Counted from the stretch's first letter, positions 42,912 through 53,691 are shown. The stretch is DNA of 64,000 bases from Euglena gracilis (GCA_039621445.1 CP154954.1:20074642-20138641); one strand, 5' to 3'. Notes: generated by a model not told the origin, from the sequence alone. Translations and numbers: made by a program.

Positions 42912-44982
42912 CTGAGGGGTGGGGGAAATCTGACCGGGAACAATTGCCGACGGAAAAATTCTTGAGAAATATTGGGCGAATACTTAGAATGACGGGGAAA
43001 AATCTGGATGCCCGTTTAAAACGGCGGGGAAGAATTCTTGGACGGAAAAATATTGTGAACCCATTATCCGGGAAAACCATCAGAATTCACATCAGAATGC
43101 TGAGGATTTCCGACGCCCAACGCTCGAAAATTGGTGGAATCCTAACTCCAAATTGCAAGATAAAACAAAACAACACCATCTTTCATTTTGTACCATCAAA
43201 TATACCTTTCTAACAAATGATTTGGAACATGAATGCACTCCAAGAATCAACGCAAAGCGCTAAAAAAAATTCTGGGACGTTCACTGGAGGCAATTTGCCT
43301 TAAATTTGCCTGAAAAAAAATCCTTGACGGATCCTGAAAATGGCTGAAAAATCCTGGACAAAATTTCGCTTCCAGAATTGTTCCCATAACAATTCCCCAT
43401 TCAACCCCCCCCCCGGCTGTGAAATACCTGCTTTCTGACAACAGCTTGCATTATGGCCAGGAAGAGCTAGAGTGTGTGTGTGTTGGTGTGTGTGTAGTCG
43501 AATCTTTTTGAGACCTCAAAATTTTCTCAAAATTTTCATGCCAGGGAGCTACCTCCCCACTGGGCTCTTGGACCCAGGCTTGTATGGGAATCTCGCCAGT
43601 TTTCGGTCGCCGAACTTCTCACCATTGAGTGCAAAATTTCGGCCGTTTTTGGGGGGGGTCAAAAAATCAATTTTTCTGAATTTTGATTTTTAATGGTGGG
43701 GAATCAAAGGAAAATATCCGCAGCCCTAAATTGAAGCCCTTAAAATGCCCCATCTGACAGTTTTTTTGATTTCCCCGCAACTCCCCGCCTAGCCCGAGTT
43801 ATGACCATTTTGCCAAAATTTCATATTGAGGCGCGAAATGCCGGAAGATTCTTTTTGCCCCCGTGGAAGAGGAGGGGGGAGGTGGGGGGACCCCCCCCCA
43901 CCACCTTACCCACCTAGGGGGGGGGTGACCCCCCCCCTACCACCTACTTCATGTCGACGGAGCTTCCATACAACCCTGCTTGGCCCGGGCCATGATTGAA
44001 GGTAAGGTCAGGGGGCCAACCTTTGGGGGGGCAAATTTGCATGTTAAGAATTTTGGCAGCTACGTGCAAAAGGCCGAAGACCAACTTTACCAACTTTAGG
44101 GGGGCCAAGTTTGCACCTAAGGAGGAGGGGGGCCGGGGGGGGGGGGGGTACTTCAGATCAACCTGCTCATTCTTCTATTGGTCATTCTGGATGTACTAAA
44201 AAGTTGCTGGCATCTGCAAAAACAGCATCAGAAAATTGTGGAGAAAAAAATCTCATCTAAAAATTCCTGCCAAAATTAAGCAAATATCAAAAAACACTAT
44301 AAAAAATTAGAATTGAAATAGATGTGGAGTTAAATTGAGTGTGGGAAAATGAGGTGCATAAGAAGACAGCAAAACAATTCTATTCAGATTTAAAAGAATG
44401 CGCAGTGCCGATTGCAGTGTGAAAACCTGGAGTGACCGGTCAGCAGGTTGACAACGTCGAAAACGGCAGAGGAGGAATGGATATATACAAGAGCCAATAA
44501 AAAAAAAAACTGAAACAAAATCTCAAATGCGGAGCAATTGTTGATAATTATTTCTTATTTACTGAATGAATCAAAGCTCAATCTTCAAAAAGGCAGACAA
44601 ACACCCATTTTCACATCAATTTTGTGCCGGTGACAAAAAAAGCCTCAGCAAAAAAAACACGCATTATCCTAATTGCGCACACACCCAATAAACGAGCCCA
44701 AAAAAAATGTCTGTTGATGAGAAACAAAACCAAAACCACATTTTCATAATTGTCTGTTGTTGTTGTTGTTGTTGTTGCTACTGCTGCTGTTGTTGCAATC
44801 CAAAAAAGACACAACAATCGCCTGGTATCACAAGAACTGACGGTCAGTTGAAATCAAAAGAAATAATGAAAAATGGGTGATAATATTCCTTATAAGCACC
44901 ACCGAGGGGTCCGAAAATTGATTCCCAAAAATGCGAGGGGTGACTAGGGGAGTGACATTTTTAAAAAATGTCGAATATTCAT
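42912..44982. other. Mixed unclassified sequence and family D
   Basis: 42950-43250 has repeated TTCTTGGACGG/ATATTG words. Family D lies at 43530-43990. 44000-44980 is moderately AT-rich with a (TTG)n tract at 44756-44777. No convincing exon. Confidence 0.45.
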
Positions 44983-45267
44983 TCAAACCAACTGGCACTT
45001 TTCATGATTGAGAAAAATCCTACAAACAAAAATACGCCGTCGAAGTTCCATGAATGCCAAATGCCAAATGAAAGCATTTGATGAAAAGCTTTCCTTTGGG
45101 GGCAACATTCTAAAACACGCCAATCCATCATGGCGCAGTATGGCATCCAGACAAGGCACCTTATTATTCAGCACTTGAGTGGAGGCAGGGTACAAATTGT
45201 CGCATGGAATGTGGCCAGCTGATATGGTGCTGGGCAATAGGACAAAAAAAAGCAGGGATAATTCCAA
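44983..45267 (-). CDS. Small secreted-like protein or spliced exon
   Basis: Unspliced, this is 94 codons from MELSLLFFVLLPSTISA (a good signal peptide) into GHIPCDNLYPASTQVLNNK and on to a Cys-containing tail. Alternatively only 45160-45218 is an exon: acceptor GCACCATATCAG and donor GTGCCT bound 59 nt, and the apparent signal peptide is then the pyrimidine tract of the intron. The short exon itself (GHIPCDNLYPASTQVLNNK) is the best-supported part in either case. Confidence 0.4.
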   Translation of the reverse strand: MELSLLFFVLLPSTISAGHIPCDNLYPASTQVLNNKVPCLDAILRHDGLACFRMLPPKESFSSNAFIWHLAFMELRRRIFVCRIFLNHEKCQLV

Positions 45268-45342
45268 GGGTCAGCCATAAACTGTGATAAAGCAGAGGCG
45301 GCTGAGGAGAGTCCGGAACCCCATCTGTCTATTCACTGAACC

Positions 45343-45508
45343 TTGGTTGAGGGTTGTGAGAGTCAAAATTGTGAAGCTTTGCTGCTCACAGAATTCCCCC
45401 CCACAGGTGAGAACAGAGCAAAGCACGCGGCTCATGACCAGTTGTTGTTATTCCAGGACCAGATTTTCATTTTTACCCCATTATCTCATTGTGCCCACTC
45501 TACCGGGG
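45343..45508 (+). CDS. Two candidate exons around a 50-nt intron
   Basis: Plus strand. An upstream segment ends at 45406 with donor GTGAGA. The intron is 45407-45456 (50 nt) with acceptor TGTTATTCCAG. The downstream segment starts GACCAGATTTTC. In one phase the join reads ...NCEALLLTEFPPT|GPDFHFYPIISLCPLYRG; in another ...VKLCCSQNSPPQ|DQIFIFTPLSHC. Splice sites are good, but the frame is not decided. Confidence 0.35.
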
Positions 45509-45720
45509 GTGGGGGGGTCAAAAATGACCGATTTTCAACCCAGCACAAAACACAAAAAAAACATTAATCTCGACCAAAAATTGCCGAAAATGGGATTCTT
45601 CCCACTTTGCCCTGGAGTGCCTAAGCTGGTAGGCACTCAGTGTCTACCTGGCCAAAAATGTCCGAAAATGGTTTTGTGGGGCTTCTGATGCCTTTAGCTG
45701 GAAGTGCCTTGGCCGAGCAC

Positions 45721-47353
45721 CAAGCACCTCTGGTCAGCCATGCCCTTGGGCCCAGCATCGCCCAGCATCGCCCAGCATCGCCCAGCATCGCCCAGCATCG
45801 CCTTTGGAGCCCTTGAAGGTGTACCTATAATGCCTGCTGCTTTTGCCGCTCTAGCCCACTTTTGGTTGCTTTTGGCCATCTTTGGTAGCTTTTTGACCAC
45901 TTTGACCACTTTTGACTGCTTTTTGCCCACATTGACCACTTTTGACTGCTTTTTGACCACCGTTGCCCACATTTGCTGCCCTTTGACCAATTTTGACTGC
46001 TTCTTGACCACTTTTGCTGCTTTTTGCCCACCTTTGCCCACCTTTGCCATGTCCAACCACCTTTGCGGCTTTTTGATCACTTTTGCTGCTTTTTGACCAC
46101 TTTTGGCCCCTTTTGCCTGCTTTTTGACCACTTTTGACAACTTCTGTTGCTTTTCGACCACTTTTGCCCACGTTTGCTACTTTTTGCCCACTTTTGGCCA
46201 TTGTTGCTGCTTTTTGATCACTTTCACTTTTTTTTTGCCCACTTTTGCTGCTTTTTGACCACTTTTGTCCACTTTTGCCCACTTTTTTTTTACCACTTTT
46301 GCTGCTTTCTGACCACCTTTACCCCACTTTTGCCTGCTTTTTGACCACTTTTTGACCACTTTTGCTGCTTTTTGCCGGAGGATGTGGTGCAGGCCTGTGA
46401 GATGGCAACATCGAGTGCAAGTTGCAAACCTCTTGCCGGTCAGACAAACAAAATCCAAAACAGTTGTTGTGCTGGAGGGTGGAGGGTGGCACCCCATCTT
46501 GTCCATCTGCATCTTGTCCAGTCTGCACCTTGTCAAACATCTGCATCTTGTCCAGCATCTGCTTCTTGTCCAGCAACTGCATCTTGTCCACCATCTACTT
46601 CTTGTCCAGAAACTGCATCTTGTCCACCATTTGCATGTTGTCCAGTGTCTGCATCCAATTCATCTTGTCCAACATCGGCATCTTGTCCAATATCTGCATC
46701 TTGTCTAGCATCTGCATCTTGTCCAGCATCGGCATCTTGTCCAGCAACTGCATCCAGTTCATCTTGTCCAGCATCGGCATCTTGTCCAGTGTCTTCATCT
46801 TGTCCAGCATCTGCATCTTCTCCAGCATCGGCATCTTGTAGCATCTGCATCTTGTCCACCATCTGTCCAGTATTCATCCGTTGGCTCCTGACCAAGCCAA
46901 AATAACCACAAAAGCCCAAAAAATGGCCACAAAAAGCCCAAAATTGACCACAAAAAGCCCCAAAAAGCAACCAAAATAACCAAAAATTGCCCAAAAAACG
47001 CCAACAATGTCTACAAAAGATTGTGAAAAATGACTCAAAATCACCAAAAAGGCGCAAAATGGCCAAAAAATGCCATAAAATCTGCTCAAAAAGGCCCCAA
47101 TTAGCCCAATATTTGCCAAATCAGTGATAAATAGCCCCCAAATTAGCAAAAATTGACCCATTATGGCCAAAATGGGTGTAAAACTGGAGATTTGTGGGAA
47201 AATTATCCCAAAAATAATTCAATTCTCCAAAATATACAAAAAAATGCCAGCATCGCCCAGCATCGCCCAGCATCGCCCAGCATCGGAACCCCACCTCTGG
47301 TCTCCAAAAATCCAGCATCGCCCAGCATCGCCCAGCATCATCAGAGGTGCTTG
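45721..47353. mobile_element. hAT-like non-autonomous element CARGCACCT-4
   Basis: Ends CAAGCACCTCTG and CAGAGGTGCTTG. CCGAGCAC is repeated exactly at 45713-45720 and 47354-47361. CCCAGCATCG decamer arrays sit near both ends (45752-45800, 47249-47336). The interior is TTTTTGACCACTTTTG arrays (45840-46370) and 15/18-bp CATCTTGTCCAGCATCTG arrays (46497-46870). 1,633 bp, no transposase. Confidence 0.9.
46497..46870. repeat. Tandem CATCTTGTCCAGCATCTG array
   Basis: About twenty imperfect 15- or 18-bp units. All three minus frames are open and give repeats such as LDKMQMLDKMPM or AGQDADAGQDAD. I treat these as products of the array and not as genes. Confidence 0.8.
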
Positions 47354-47424
47354 CCGAGCACCCAGGCACTTTGGTCATAAGGCCATTTCCCCTCCTGGAA
47401 GGGAGGGTCGGGTCTCGCATGCAC

Positions 47425-47529
47425 CGCCTTGAAATTCAAGCTGATCACCATGACGCCACCAATGACAATGACGACTATGATCAAAATGATTAACACCATC
47501 ACCAACACACCATTAAACCCCCAAATAAC
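47425..47529 (-). CDS. Exon encoding a single membrane span
   Basis: Minus strand. Acceptor ACCCCGCCAG, then 35 codons (phase 0 both sides) and a donor GTGCAT. The product is VIWGFNGVLVMVLIILIIVV, followed by IVIGGVMVISLNFKA, one long transmembrane helix. If unspliced it continues to a stop at 47341 with a soluble tail, but that tail enters the CARGCACCT-4 target site. Part of an unknown membrane protein. The repetitive Val/Ile could also arise by chance from ATG/GTT-rich sequence. Confidence 0.4.
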
Positions 47530-47988
47530 CTGGCGGGGTGCCAGGCCACTGAAACCATCTTTGGGCTTCGCCCCTCCCAAGTTGTTTCAGCCGTTCCCAG
47601 CACCTTTTTCCTAGCCAGCTCAAATTTCCCAGACTCTTGGCCAAACACCTCCCTGGGGGGGGGGTCGCTAAGCAAAGGCTTGGACCCAACGGGTGGAAAG
47701 GGGGAAAAAGATGGTTCTAGCCACATTGCACCATTTTTTTGGCCGGAAATTCTCAACTGTGCTCACCGACTGGGGATCGAACCAAATACCGAAAAATCGA
47801 AACGGAAAAAAAATACCCCAAAAAGCTGCCAATTCTGCACAAAAAATTTTTGAGCCAAAATTTGTCCCGACCAGCCCCTTTCCAAGGCATTTTTTTGGCC
47901 CATTCTTGCAGAGTGTCTGAATAGAAAACTTAAGTTGGACAGTGCCAGCAGATCCCTGGCCGGGGCAAACTGTGCGGCTGGGGTATGC

Positions 47989-48130
47989 TCAGAGGTAGGA
48001 GTAGGCGGACCTCGCTGGGCTACAAGGTTGGCAGGCGTGGGCGGCCACCCGGTGCACCACGGGCGGTGGCGCGTATGGGACACGGGTGGGCACATAGGGG
48101 ACGGCCGCCGGGGAGTAGGCACGGGAAGAC
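47989..48130 (-). CDS. Terminal exon, Ala/Pro/Val/Tyr-rich protein
   Basis: Minus strand. Acceptor CCCTTTCCCCAG, then 47 codons and TGA at 47989-47991: SSRAYSPAAVPYVPTRVPYA, then PPPVVHRVAAH and a Cys-containing end. Third positions are G/C-rich. The VP-rich, Tyr-rich style resembles structural proteins of cell cortex or covering (articulin/alveolin-like or wall proteins) in general style only. Exons of similar style occur at 51562 and 56930. Confidence 0.5.
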
Positions 48131-49451
48131 CTGGGGAAAGGGGGTTTATCTGTATGCACGCCCCGAGGGCAGGGCGGAACGGGAAGGCCTGGTGGGGGGG
48201 TCAACCTCCCCCACCCACCACACAGCATTTTCACAGATTTTTTTTTAACAAATCCACCCGGCGCCAAAGGCGCTGGGAAGAATTTTTGGGGGTCGAAAAT
48301 TGGTGCTCCCAAAAATACGGGAGGGGGTGGGGGGTGGTCGACCCCCCCCACCCACCACCCTGCTGTTTGGCCGATTCCTATTTTGCCCTGCCCGAGGGTC
48401 TGGAATATCTCCCTCCCTGTACAGAAAAAATTTCGGGCTTGAAAAAAACCCAAAAATCTCGCACACTTCTTAGGAAAATTGGCTGGAACATACACCCAAA
48501 AACTCATCTTCTCTGGCGGTTCGGGCTGCGGGAAATCTTTTTTCTTTGGGGGTCCTGGACCTCCCCTCCCCCCCCTCGGGATGCAAGGGGGAGGGGATGG
48601 TTCTCTTCAGGCCGGGTTAAACATATTTTTTTTGGTTTGTTGATTCACCATGGAAGGATTGTATGCTGAGTCATCTAGGGGGTGGTCACTGCACTCATGT
48701 TGCTGAAGTCAGCGTCCGTTTTGCTCTGGCAGGAGGAGGAGGAGGGAGCCCTTCCCCTCCCACCTGCCAATCCCCCCTCCCGGAGACCACCCTGTTTGAA
48801 CGTCCAGAGTGGGCCCAAATTTTGGAAAATTTTTGCCCCTCAGACTTGAAAGATTTGAACTTTCTGGAGAATGGTGCAAGGGCTTAAAAACACCAAAATT
48901 GAACCCATCCCCTGGGTCTCAACATCACGCAGGTCGCAAAATAGAGGGTCGCAGCAAGGAAAAGACCAAAAAGAACAAGCGTGGGTTTCAAAACCGGCTT
49001 CCAGGACAGTAGAATATTGCACACATGCGCAACGGCGTATACAAAAGCTCAAATGAGAATTAGATTTGGTCTAACACACAAGCAAGAAACCCGACGATAA
49101 GCAAAAAATCAACAAAACTTAAATACCAAGGGCACAATGAGTACACATACCGCAAGACGGAAGAATATCCCAACACAGAAGATGCCGGAATGCGCTCCTC
49201 TGTCACAGCAACCGTCTGATTCAGGCCTCTCCTGAATCTAACTGTGGAGAAATATTACCTTTTCAATTTGTTGACATCAATTTTCAACCCTTGAATAAAA
49301 CTAAACTGTTCTGGATGTTTCCTTTGTTTCCTGTCAGATTTAAAATATATCAAAAAATTAACCCCCCAAACAACACTCCTTTGCCAAAATATGACCTCCC
49401 TGTCAATTTTCAGCAAAAACAACAACAACAAAAAGCAGCCCCCAGGGTTCA
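48131..49451. other. Repeats; no firm gene
   Basis: 48190-48440 belongs to the GCCGATTCCCGTTCTGCC family with a GGCGCCAAAGGCGC hairpin. 48700-49250 is non-repetitive but its short frames lack splice support. Confidence 0.4.
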
Positions 49452-49542
49452 TTATATGAAGGCAGGTGGGCTGAAATTGAACTTCTTTTTGCATTCTTTA
49501 GGGAGAAGAAGTCTGCCCCGGTTGATGCTGGATTCATACTTC
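49452..49542 (-). CDS. Candidate terminal exon
   Basis: Minus strand. Acceptor CCATTCCACAG, then KYESSINRGRLLLPKECKKK and a short tail to TAA at 49452. A second frame (MNPASTGADFFSLKNAKRSS) is open further. The basic C-terminus is ordinary for a protein end. A CCACACCC tandem repeat lies upstream at 49567-49628. Confidence 0.4.
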
Positions 49543-49722
49543 CTGTGGAATGGACGATGAGGGGATGAGGACACACACCCACACACCCACACCCACACCC
49601 ACACCCACCCACCCACCCACCACCCACACAAAGAGAGAGAGGGGGGAGTACGACAGATGAGGGTGGGCAACCCACTGCACCCACCAAGCCTGACCTGTCA
49701 TCCACAATTTTTGAGAAAAATC

Positions 49723-50040
49723 TCACATGAATGGGTTTTCGCTTGGTAATTGTTCTTCTGGCTTTTTCAATGAGAGCACAGTGTGTGATTCGTTTTCAAA
49801 GTGCTTCACCTCTGGACCCCTCTGGAGCCACAACCACACCACTCCAACGAGCAACAACACATTCCATTCGGGGAAGGAGCAGCGGCACCTCAGCATGCGC
49901 TCCTTGACGTTCTCGATATCCACCCATGAGGCCGGAACGACCTCCCGCCGGCTGAAACTGCTGCCAGGGATGGCAGATGGAGTTGGGCCGCAGCACATAA
50001 GGCTTGAACCTTCCGGGGCAATTCGAGAAAAGGTCAGCAT
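49723..50040 (-). CDS. Small membrane protein or terminal exon
   Basis: The minus frame has an ATG at 50038-50040 and a stop at 49723, 105 codons. A good acceptor (CCATCCCTGGCAG) precedes 49960, so the protein may enter here: SFSRREVVPASWVDIENVKE, with G/C-rich third positions. It is followed by a hydrophobic segment WNVLLLVGVVWLWLQ and a soluble tail ending ...EEQLPSENPFM. One membrane span is predicted. A donor GTGCCG after 49889 would make a 72-nt exon instead. Family not recognised. Confidence 0.5.
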   Translation of the reverse strand: MLTFSRIAPEGSSLMCCGPTPSAIPGSSFSRREVVPASWVDIENVKERMLRCRCSFPEWNVLLLVGVVWLWLQRGPEVKHFENESHTVLSLKKPEEQLPSENPFM

Positions 50041-50699
50041 GTGGTTTACCTCGGACGAGGTAAATTGGAAACGGGGAATTTCTCAGGACCCCGGTCAACC
50101 AGCCGGCTGGAAAATAAATGCTGGCTGCCCCCCCCCCCAGTGGGTGGGGCGGGGGGTCCTATCGGCTGCCGGGCGGACACAGGTGGCATGGCGAACAGGC
50201 CAAAAAAGCCCAACTCCAGCTGGTTTGGTTTTTAACCAAAAATTTGAGTTGAAAGCCCATGAAAGAAACTACCAAAATAAGCCATTTTGACCCTTTCTTC
50301 CCCAAAAAAGAATTCCGTTCAAGCTGGGTGAGCCAAACTTCATTTCCACTAAACCCGGGGGAGAGGGGGAGGGGTCTGCAGCCTGGCTGGAAGCTGCTGG
50401 CTGTGACCAAAAACTTTACATCTTGAATCAAACTGCAGCAAACTTGCGATTGAGCAACCAAATCCGCGACTTTCTTTTTAAGTACTTTTTCGCCGTTTAG
50501 CCCTTTTGAAGCCATTTAATCAGAATCAGGTTTCAATTTTGTAGATTTTTGGCCATTCTCAGGCGGCGCATCTCGCACTTAAGGAATTTTTCTTTGTCGA
50601 TGTGCGCAATTGCGCACATCGACATTTTTTTTACGAAACCCCCAAATCTGCCGGTTGCCTCTGTCGAAAAAAAAATGGAACCAGGTTGTTTTTTTTACC

Positions 50700-50970
50700 A
50701 ACCCTGGAGGGGAGGGGGGTCCAGAGTGCTTTGGGGTGCCTGCCCAGGCAGGCACTGACCCGGGGGGGGGTCAGATATCGGCCTGCGCCCAGGCACATTC
50801 CTTTAAAAAAAAGGCCATTTTTGGCTCCCCGGTGCCTTCGGCGCCGGGGTCTGTGCTAGCGCACTTTTGGCCGTGTGCCCCCCCCCCCCCCGGGGGGTCG
50901 GATCGGGAGTGCCTTGGAGTTTCTGCCCAGGCAGCCCCCCCCCCCCCAGGTGGGGTCAGCACTCGACTGA
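50700..50970. mobile_element. GGCAGGCAC hairpin element
   Basis: From TTTTTTACCAACC to GTCAGCACTCGACTGAA; contains GCGCCTTCGGCGCC-type hairpin sequence and CTGCCCAGGCAG. Same family as 36505 and 52520. Confidence 0.7.
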
Positions 50971-51102
50971 AAAAAACAGCCTGATTGGAACAAACACAAA
51001 TCTACAGGAAAGTTCCAATTCACGGACGGTTCGAATTCACAATCCTAACTGAAGTTGCGACTGGAACCTTCAACAACATGTCTGTTGTCACTTCTCCCAC
51101 AG

Positions 51103-51215
51103 GTTGTGTTTTTACACCATTGCCAGCGGTGCGGGGTGTACCTAGGAGTGTGCGGGACGTACCCTTGGTGGTTGCGCTGGCCAGAATCGATGGGTGCGGG
51201 GTTTTTGACCCTGTG
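51103..51215 (+). CDS. Candidate exon
   Basis: Plus strand after acceptor CTTCTCCCACAG. One frame reads (G)CVFTPLPAVRGVPRSVRDVP and stops at 51216-51218. A second reads VVFLHHCQRCGVYLGVCGTY to a possible donor GTGACC at 51230. Composition is good in both. The 3-prime partner could be 51294. Confidence 0.35.
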
Positions 51216-51293
51216 TGACCCTTTGAAAGTGACCGGTTTGGATGTCTGCCCAAGTGGTGTGAGGAATTGCACACTGCCCATTTTATTTTAGAG

Positions 51294-51461
51294 GGTCTGG
51301 AAAATGGAAAAATGTGTCGCTTTCCAGAAAAATGGACACGCTTGGGGAGACCCTTATTATTTTGGGTTGTAGAAGGGGTTGGGCAAACACACCAGTTTGA
51401 ATTAGATCCAATCCAGCCTACTCCAACCCACCTGTGCCTGAAGCACCCACTGAGCCTTTGA
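51294..51461 (+). CDS. Terminal exon, unknown protein
   Basis: Plus strand. TTTTATTTTAG(AG) precedes GLENGKMCRFPEKWTRLGRP...and 55 codons end in HLCLKHPLSL and TGA. If the acceptor two bases earlier is used, the frame is RVWKMEKCVAFQKNGHAWGD and stops at TAG. Both are protein-like; the longer is preferred. Family unknown. Confidence 0.4.
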   Translation, partial: GLENGKMCRFPEKWTRLGRPLLFWVVEGVGQTHQFELDPIQPTPTHLCLKHPLSL

Positions 51462-51561
51462 AAAGAGAGTGAATTTGAAAGTAAAACAAAGAATGAATTT
51501 GAAGGTAAAGTTCTTGCCGGGCAAGATTGCAAGAAGCAAGAGAGCGAGATCGATCTTGGTG

Positions 51562-51750
51562 CTAAAGCTGTGGCCCAGACGTCATGATATGGGTCCCCCC
51601 AACCACCTGCGATGAGGCCACGTGGGAGACAGCTCTCACTGGCGTGCTGACCACCTCCACGGCAGGAGCTGCGTGTACAATGGTCTGCTCTGGTGCGCTG
51701 TATGCCACCGCCGATGCAGATGCGCCTGGGCTCCCTTTTTGAAAAAAATC
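51562..51750 (-). CDS. Terminal exon, Ala/Val-rich protein
   Basis: Minus strand. Acceptor CCGATGCACAG, phase 0, 62 codons and TAG: DFFQKGSPGASASAVAYSAP, then EQTIVHAAPAVEVVSTPVRA and a tail ending MTSGPQL. The AAPAV, STPV and AVSHV repeats resemble structural or cuticle-type proteins in style. Together with 47989 and 56930 it suggests a group of low-complexity C-termini. Real function unknown. Confidence 0.5.
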   Translation of the reverse strand, partial: DFFQKGSPGASASAVAYSAPEQTIVHAAPAVEVVSTPVRAVSHVASSQVVGGTHIMTSGPQL

Positions 51751-52037
51751 CTGTGCATCGGAAGTCACCCAGAAAAAAAAGGGGGAAATCTGGCTGGGGC
51801 CAGCCCAGGAGTCAGTGGTGGTGCCTTGGTATAAACAGGATCCGCAGACGATTTGTTTAGAGATTAGATTACGGAAGGGAAAGAACCCCCAGGCACTTTG
51901 ACAAAAAAAGCGGCAGTGCAGGGTGGAGAATTCTGCCGCCGAACATTCACATGGTTTCTGGTGTTCCGATGCTGGTGCCTCCTTTGGGGGTGGCAATTTT
52001 GCAATTGATCACCCCCCTCCCCCAGCCGGGGACTTTA

Positions 52038-52259
52038 TCACCCCCAATCAGGCGAAAACAATCCTAAATTGCGTGACTTGAAAGACTTTGCAGAACCCTC
52101 AATGCCATCCAGACCATATGGAAATACACCGACGAAGAAAATAAAAAACAGCCCGGATGAGATATATGGAGTGGTAAGGGGGACAGTGTACGGTTGGCCT
52201 TCCAGAGGGTAGACGGGGACAAGTGGCCACGCGAAGCACAACAAATCAACACCAATGTC
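52038..52259 (-). CDS. Terminal exon, membrane protein
   Basis: Minus strand. Acceptor AATTTTTTTGCCAG, phase 0, 73 codons then TGA: DIGVDLLCFAWPLVPVYPLE, then GQPYTVPLTTPYISSGLFFI and FFVGVFPYGLDG. One or two hydrophobic helices are separated by a Pro/Tyr-rich loop. The pyrimidine tract and composition make this one of the cleaner exons. It precedes 51562 on the same strand but already ends in a stop, so they are separate genes or alternative ends. Confidence 0.5.
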   Translation of the reverse strand, partial: DIGVDLLCFAWPLVPVYPLEGQPYTVPLTTPYISSGLFFIFFVGVFPYGLDGIEGSAKSFKSRNLGLFSPDWG

Positions 52260-52519
52260 CTGGCAAAAAAATTCAGCTGGGTCAGAATTTTTCAACCAAT
52301 TTTCTTGAGCCAAAACTGGAGAAAAACATCGAGGAAAAACATTTGTTCACCATTTGGCCGCTTTTCTTTGAGCCAAATTTTTCAGACAAAAAATAATAAG
52401 TCAATCTGAAAAAAAACCAGTGGGGAGGTTGGCCAGATACTTAGCGATTATATGGTCTACAGCCACTGTGACCACTGGGGGGGGGAGGTGCTGGCTGGCT
52501 GGACCAGACCAGGCTGTTT

Positions 52520-52795
52520 TTTTACCAACCCCGGGAGGGGAGGGGGGGGTCCGGAGTGCCTGCCCAGGCAGGCACTACCCCCCCGGGGGGGTCGGATTTC
52601 GGCCTGTGCCCAGGCACATTCCTTTGAAAATAGGCCATTTTTGGCTCCCCGGCGCCTTCGGCGCCGGGGTTGTGCTAGGGCACTTTTGGCCGTGTGCCCT
52701 ACCCCTCCCGGGGGGGGGGGTCGGATTTGGAGTGCCTTGGGGTGCCTGCCCAGGCAGGCACCCCCCCTCCGGGGTGGGGTCGGCACCCGACTAAA
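52520..52795. mobile_element. GGCAGGCAC hairpin element
   Basis: TTTTTTACCAACCCCGGGAG to GTCGGCACCCGACTAAAA with CCGGCGCCTTCGGCGCCGG at 52649-52667. Near-identical to the 36505 and 50700 copies. Confidence 0.75.
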
Positions 52796-53691
52796 ATACA
52801 GCCTGGACCAGACATCTCTTTCAGGACCCGGAGGGGGGGGGTCGCTGGGCAAGGGCTGGATATATGGGCTGGCCACCCCCCGGGGGGGGGGGGGTGGACC
52901 CCGGCTGAGCCTGAGCCGGGCCGGGCCGGGCCAAAATTGGAAAAACTGCCCCAAAAATGGCCTGCAAAACAAAGCGTTGAAAAAAAGAGCATCTGGCAAC
53001 CCTCAAAACAGTCCAAAAAGCCCACAAACACCATTTTTTTGGTCATTGTCGAGCACTTCTTTCAAAGATTTAGGCGCTTTGCGTCGAAAATTTTTAAGCT
53101 GGACCCAGAAAAAAAAAGGGCTGGCCAGGGGGCGGGCAGGCTTGTATGGGAATCTCGGAGGGGGGTGGCCCCCTTCCAAAACTAGGGGGGTGGGGGTGGG
53201 GAGACCCCCCTCCTGCCTCCAGATTTCGGTCGCCGAACTTCTCGCCGTTGAATGCAAAATTTCAGCCGTTTTGTTTTGGGTCAAAAAATCAATTTTTCTA
53301 AAAAATTTCAAAAATGGTGCGAATCAAAGGAAATGTCCAGAGACCAAAATTGAAGCCCTTAAAATGCACAATCTAACAATGTTTTGATTTCCCCGCAACT
53401 CCCCGCCAAGCCCGAGTTACAACCATTTTTTGACCAATTTTGGCCATTTTGCCAAAATTTCATATTGAGCCTCAAGATACACACCCGGCGCAAAGCGCCG
53501 GAAGATTTTTTTTCCCGCATGGGGTTGGGGTGGCCGAACACCCCACCCACCAGCCACAGACCCTCCCACCGAGACTTCAGCGGTGCCCAGCCTCCTCGCG
53601 GCGGGAGGGGGGCAACGTGTCGAAAGGCACGGCAAACCAGGCAAGAAATTTCTGGGATGAGGTGGACACCCCCACCTTCGCCTCTTTGCCC

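Noticed and set aside
42944-43213. 89-codon plus frame, Arg/Lys/Ile-rich
   Set aside because: Built on repeated TTCTTGGACGG and AAATATTG words; no splice sites.
45694-46282. Lys/Gln/Ser-rich minus frames of 119-155 codons
   Set aside because: They follow TTTTTGACCACTTTTG arrays inside a mobile element; periodicity, not coding, keeps them open.
47353-47361. Soluble tail of the membrane exon at 47425 read through to 47341
   Set aside because: The tail crosses the 8-bp target duplication into the mobile element, so the donor GTGCAT is preferred.
49889-49960. AAA-ATPase (CDC48-like) similarity of VPASWVDIENVKERM
   Set aside because: The resemblance to the VxWxDIGGLxxVK region lacks the GGL part and no Walker motifs are nearby.
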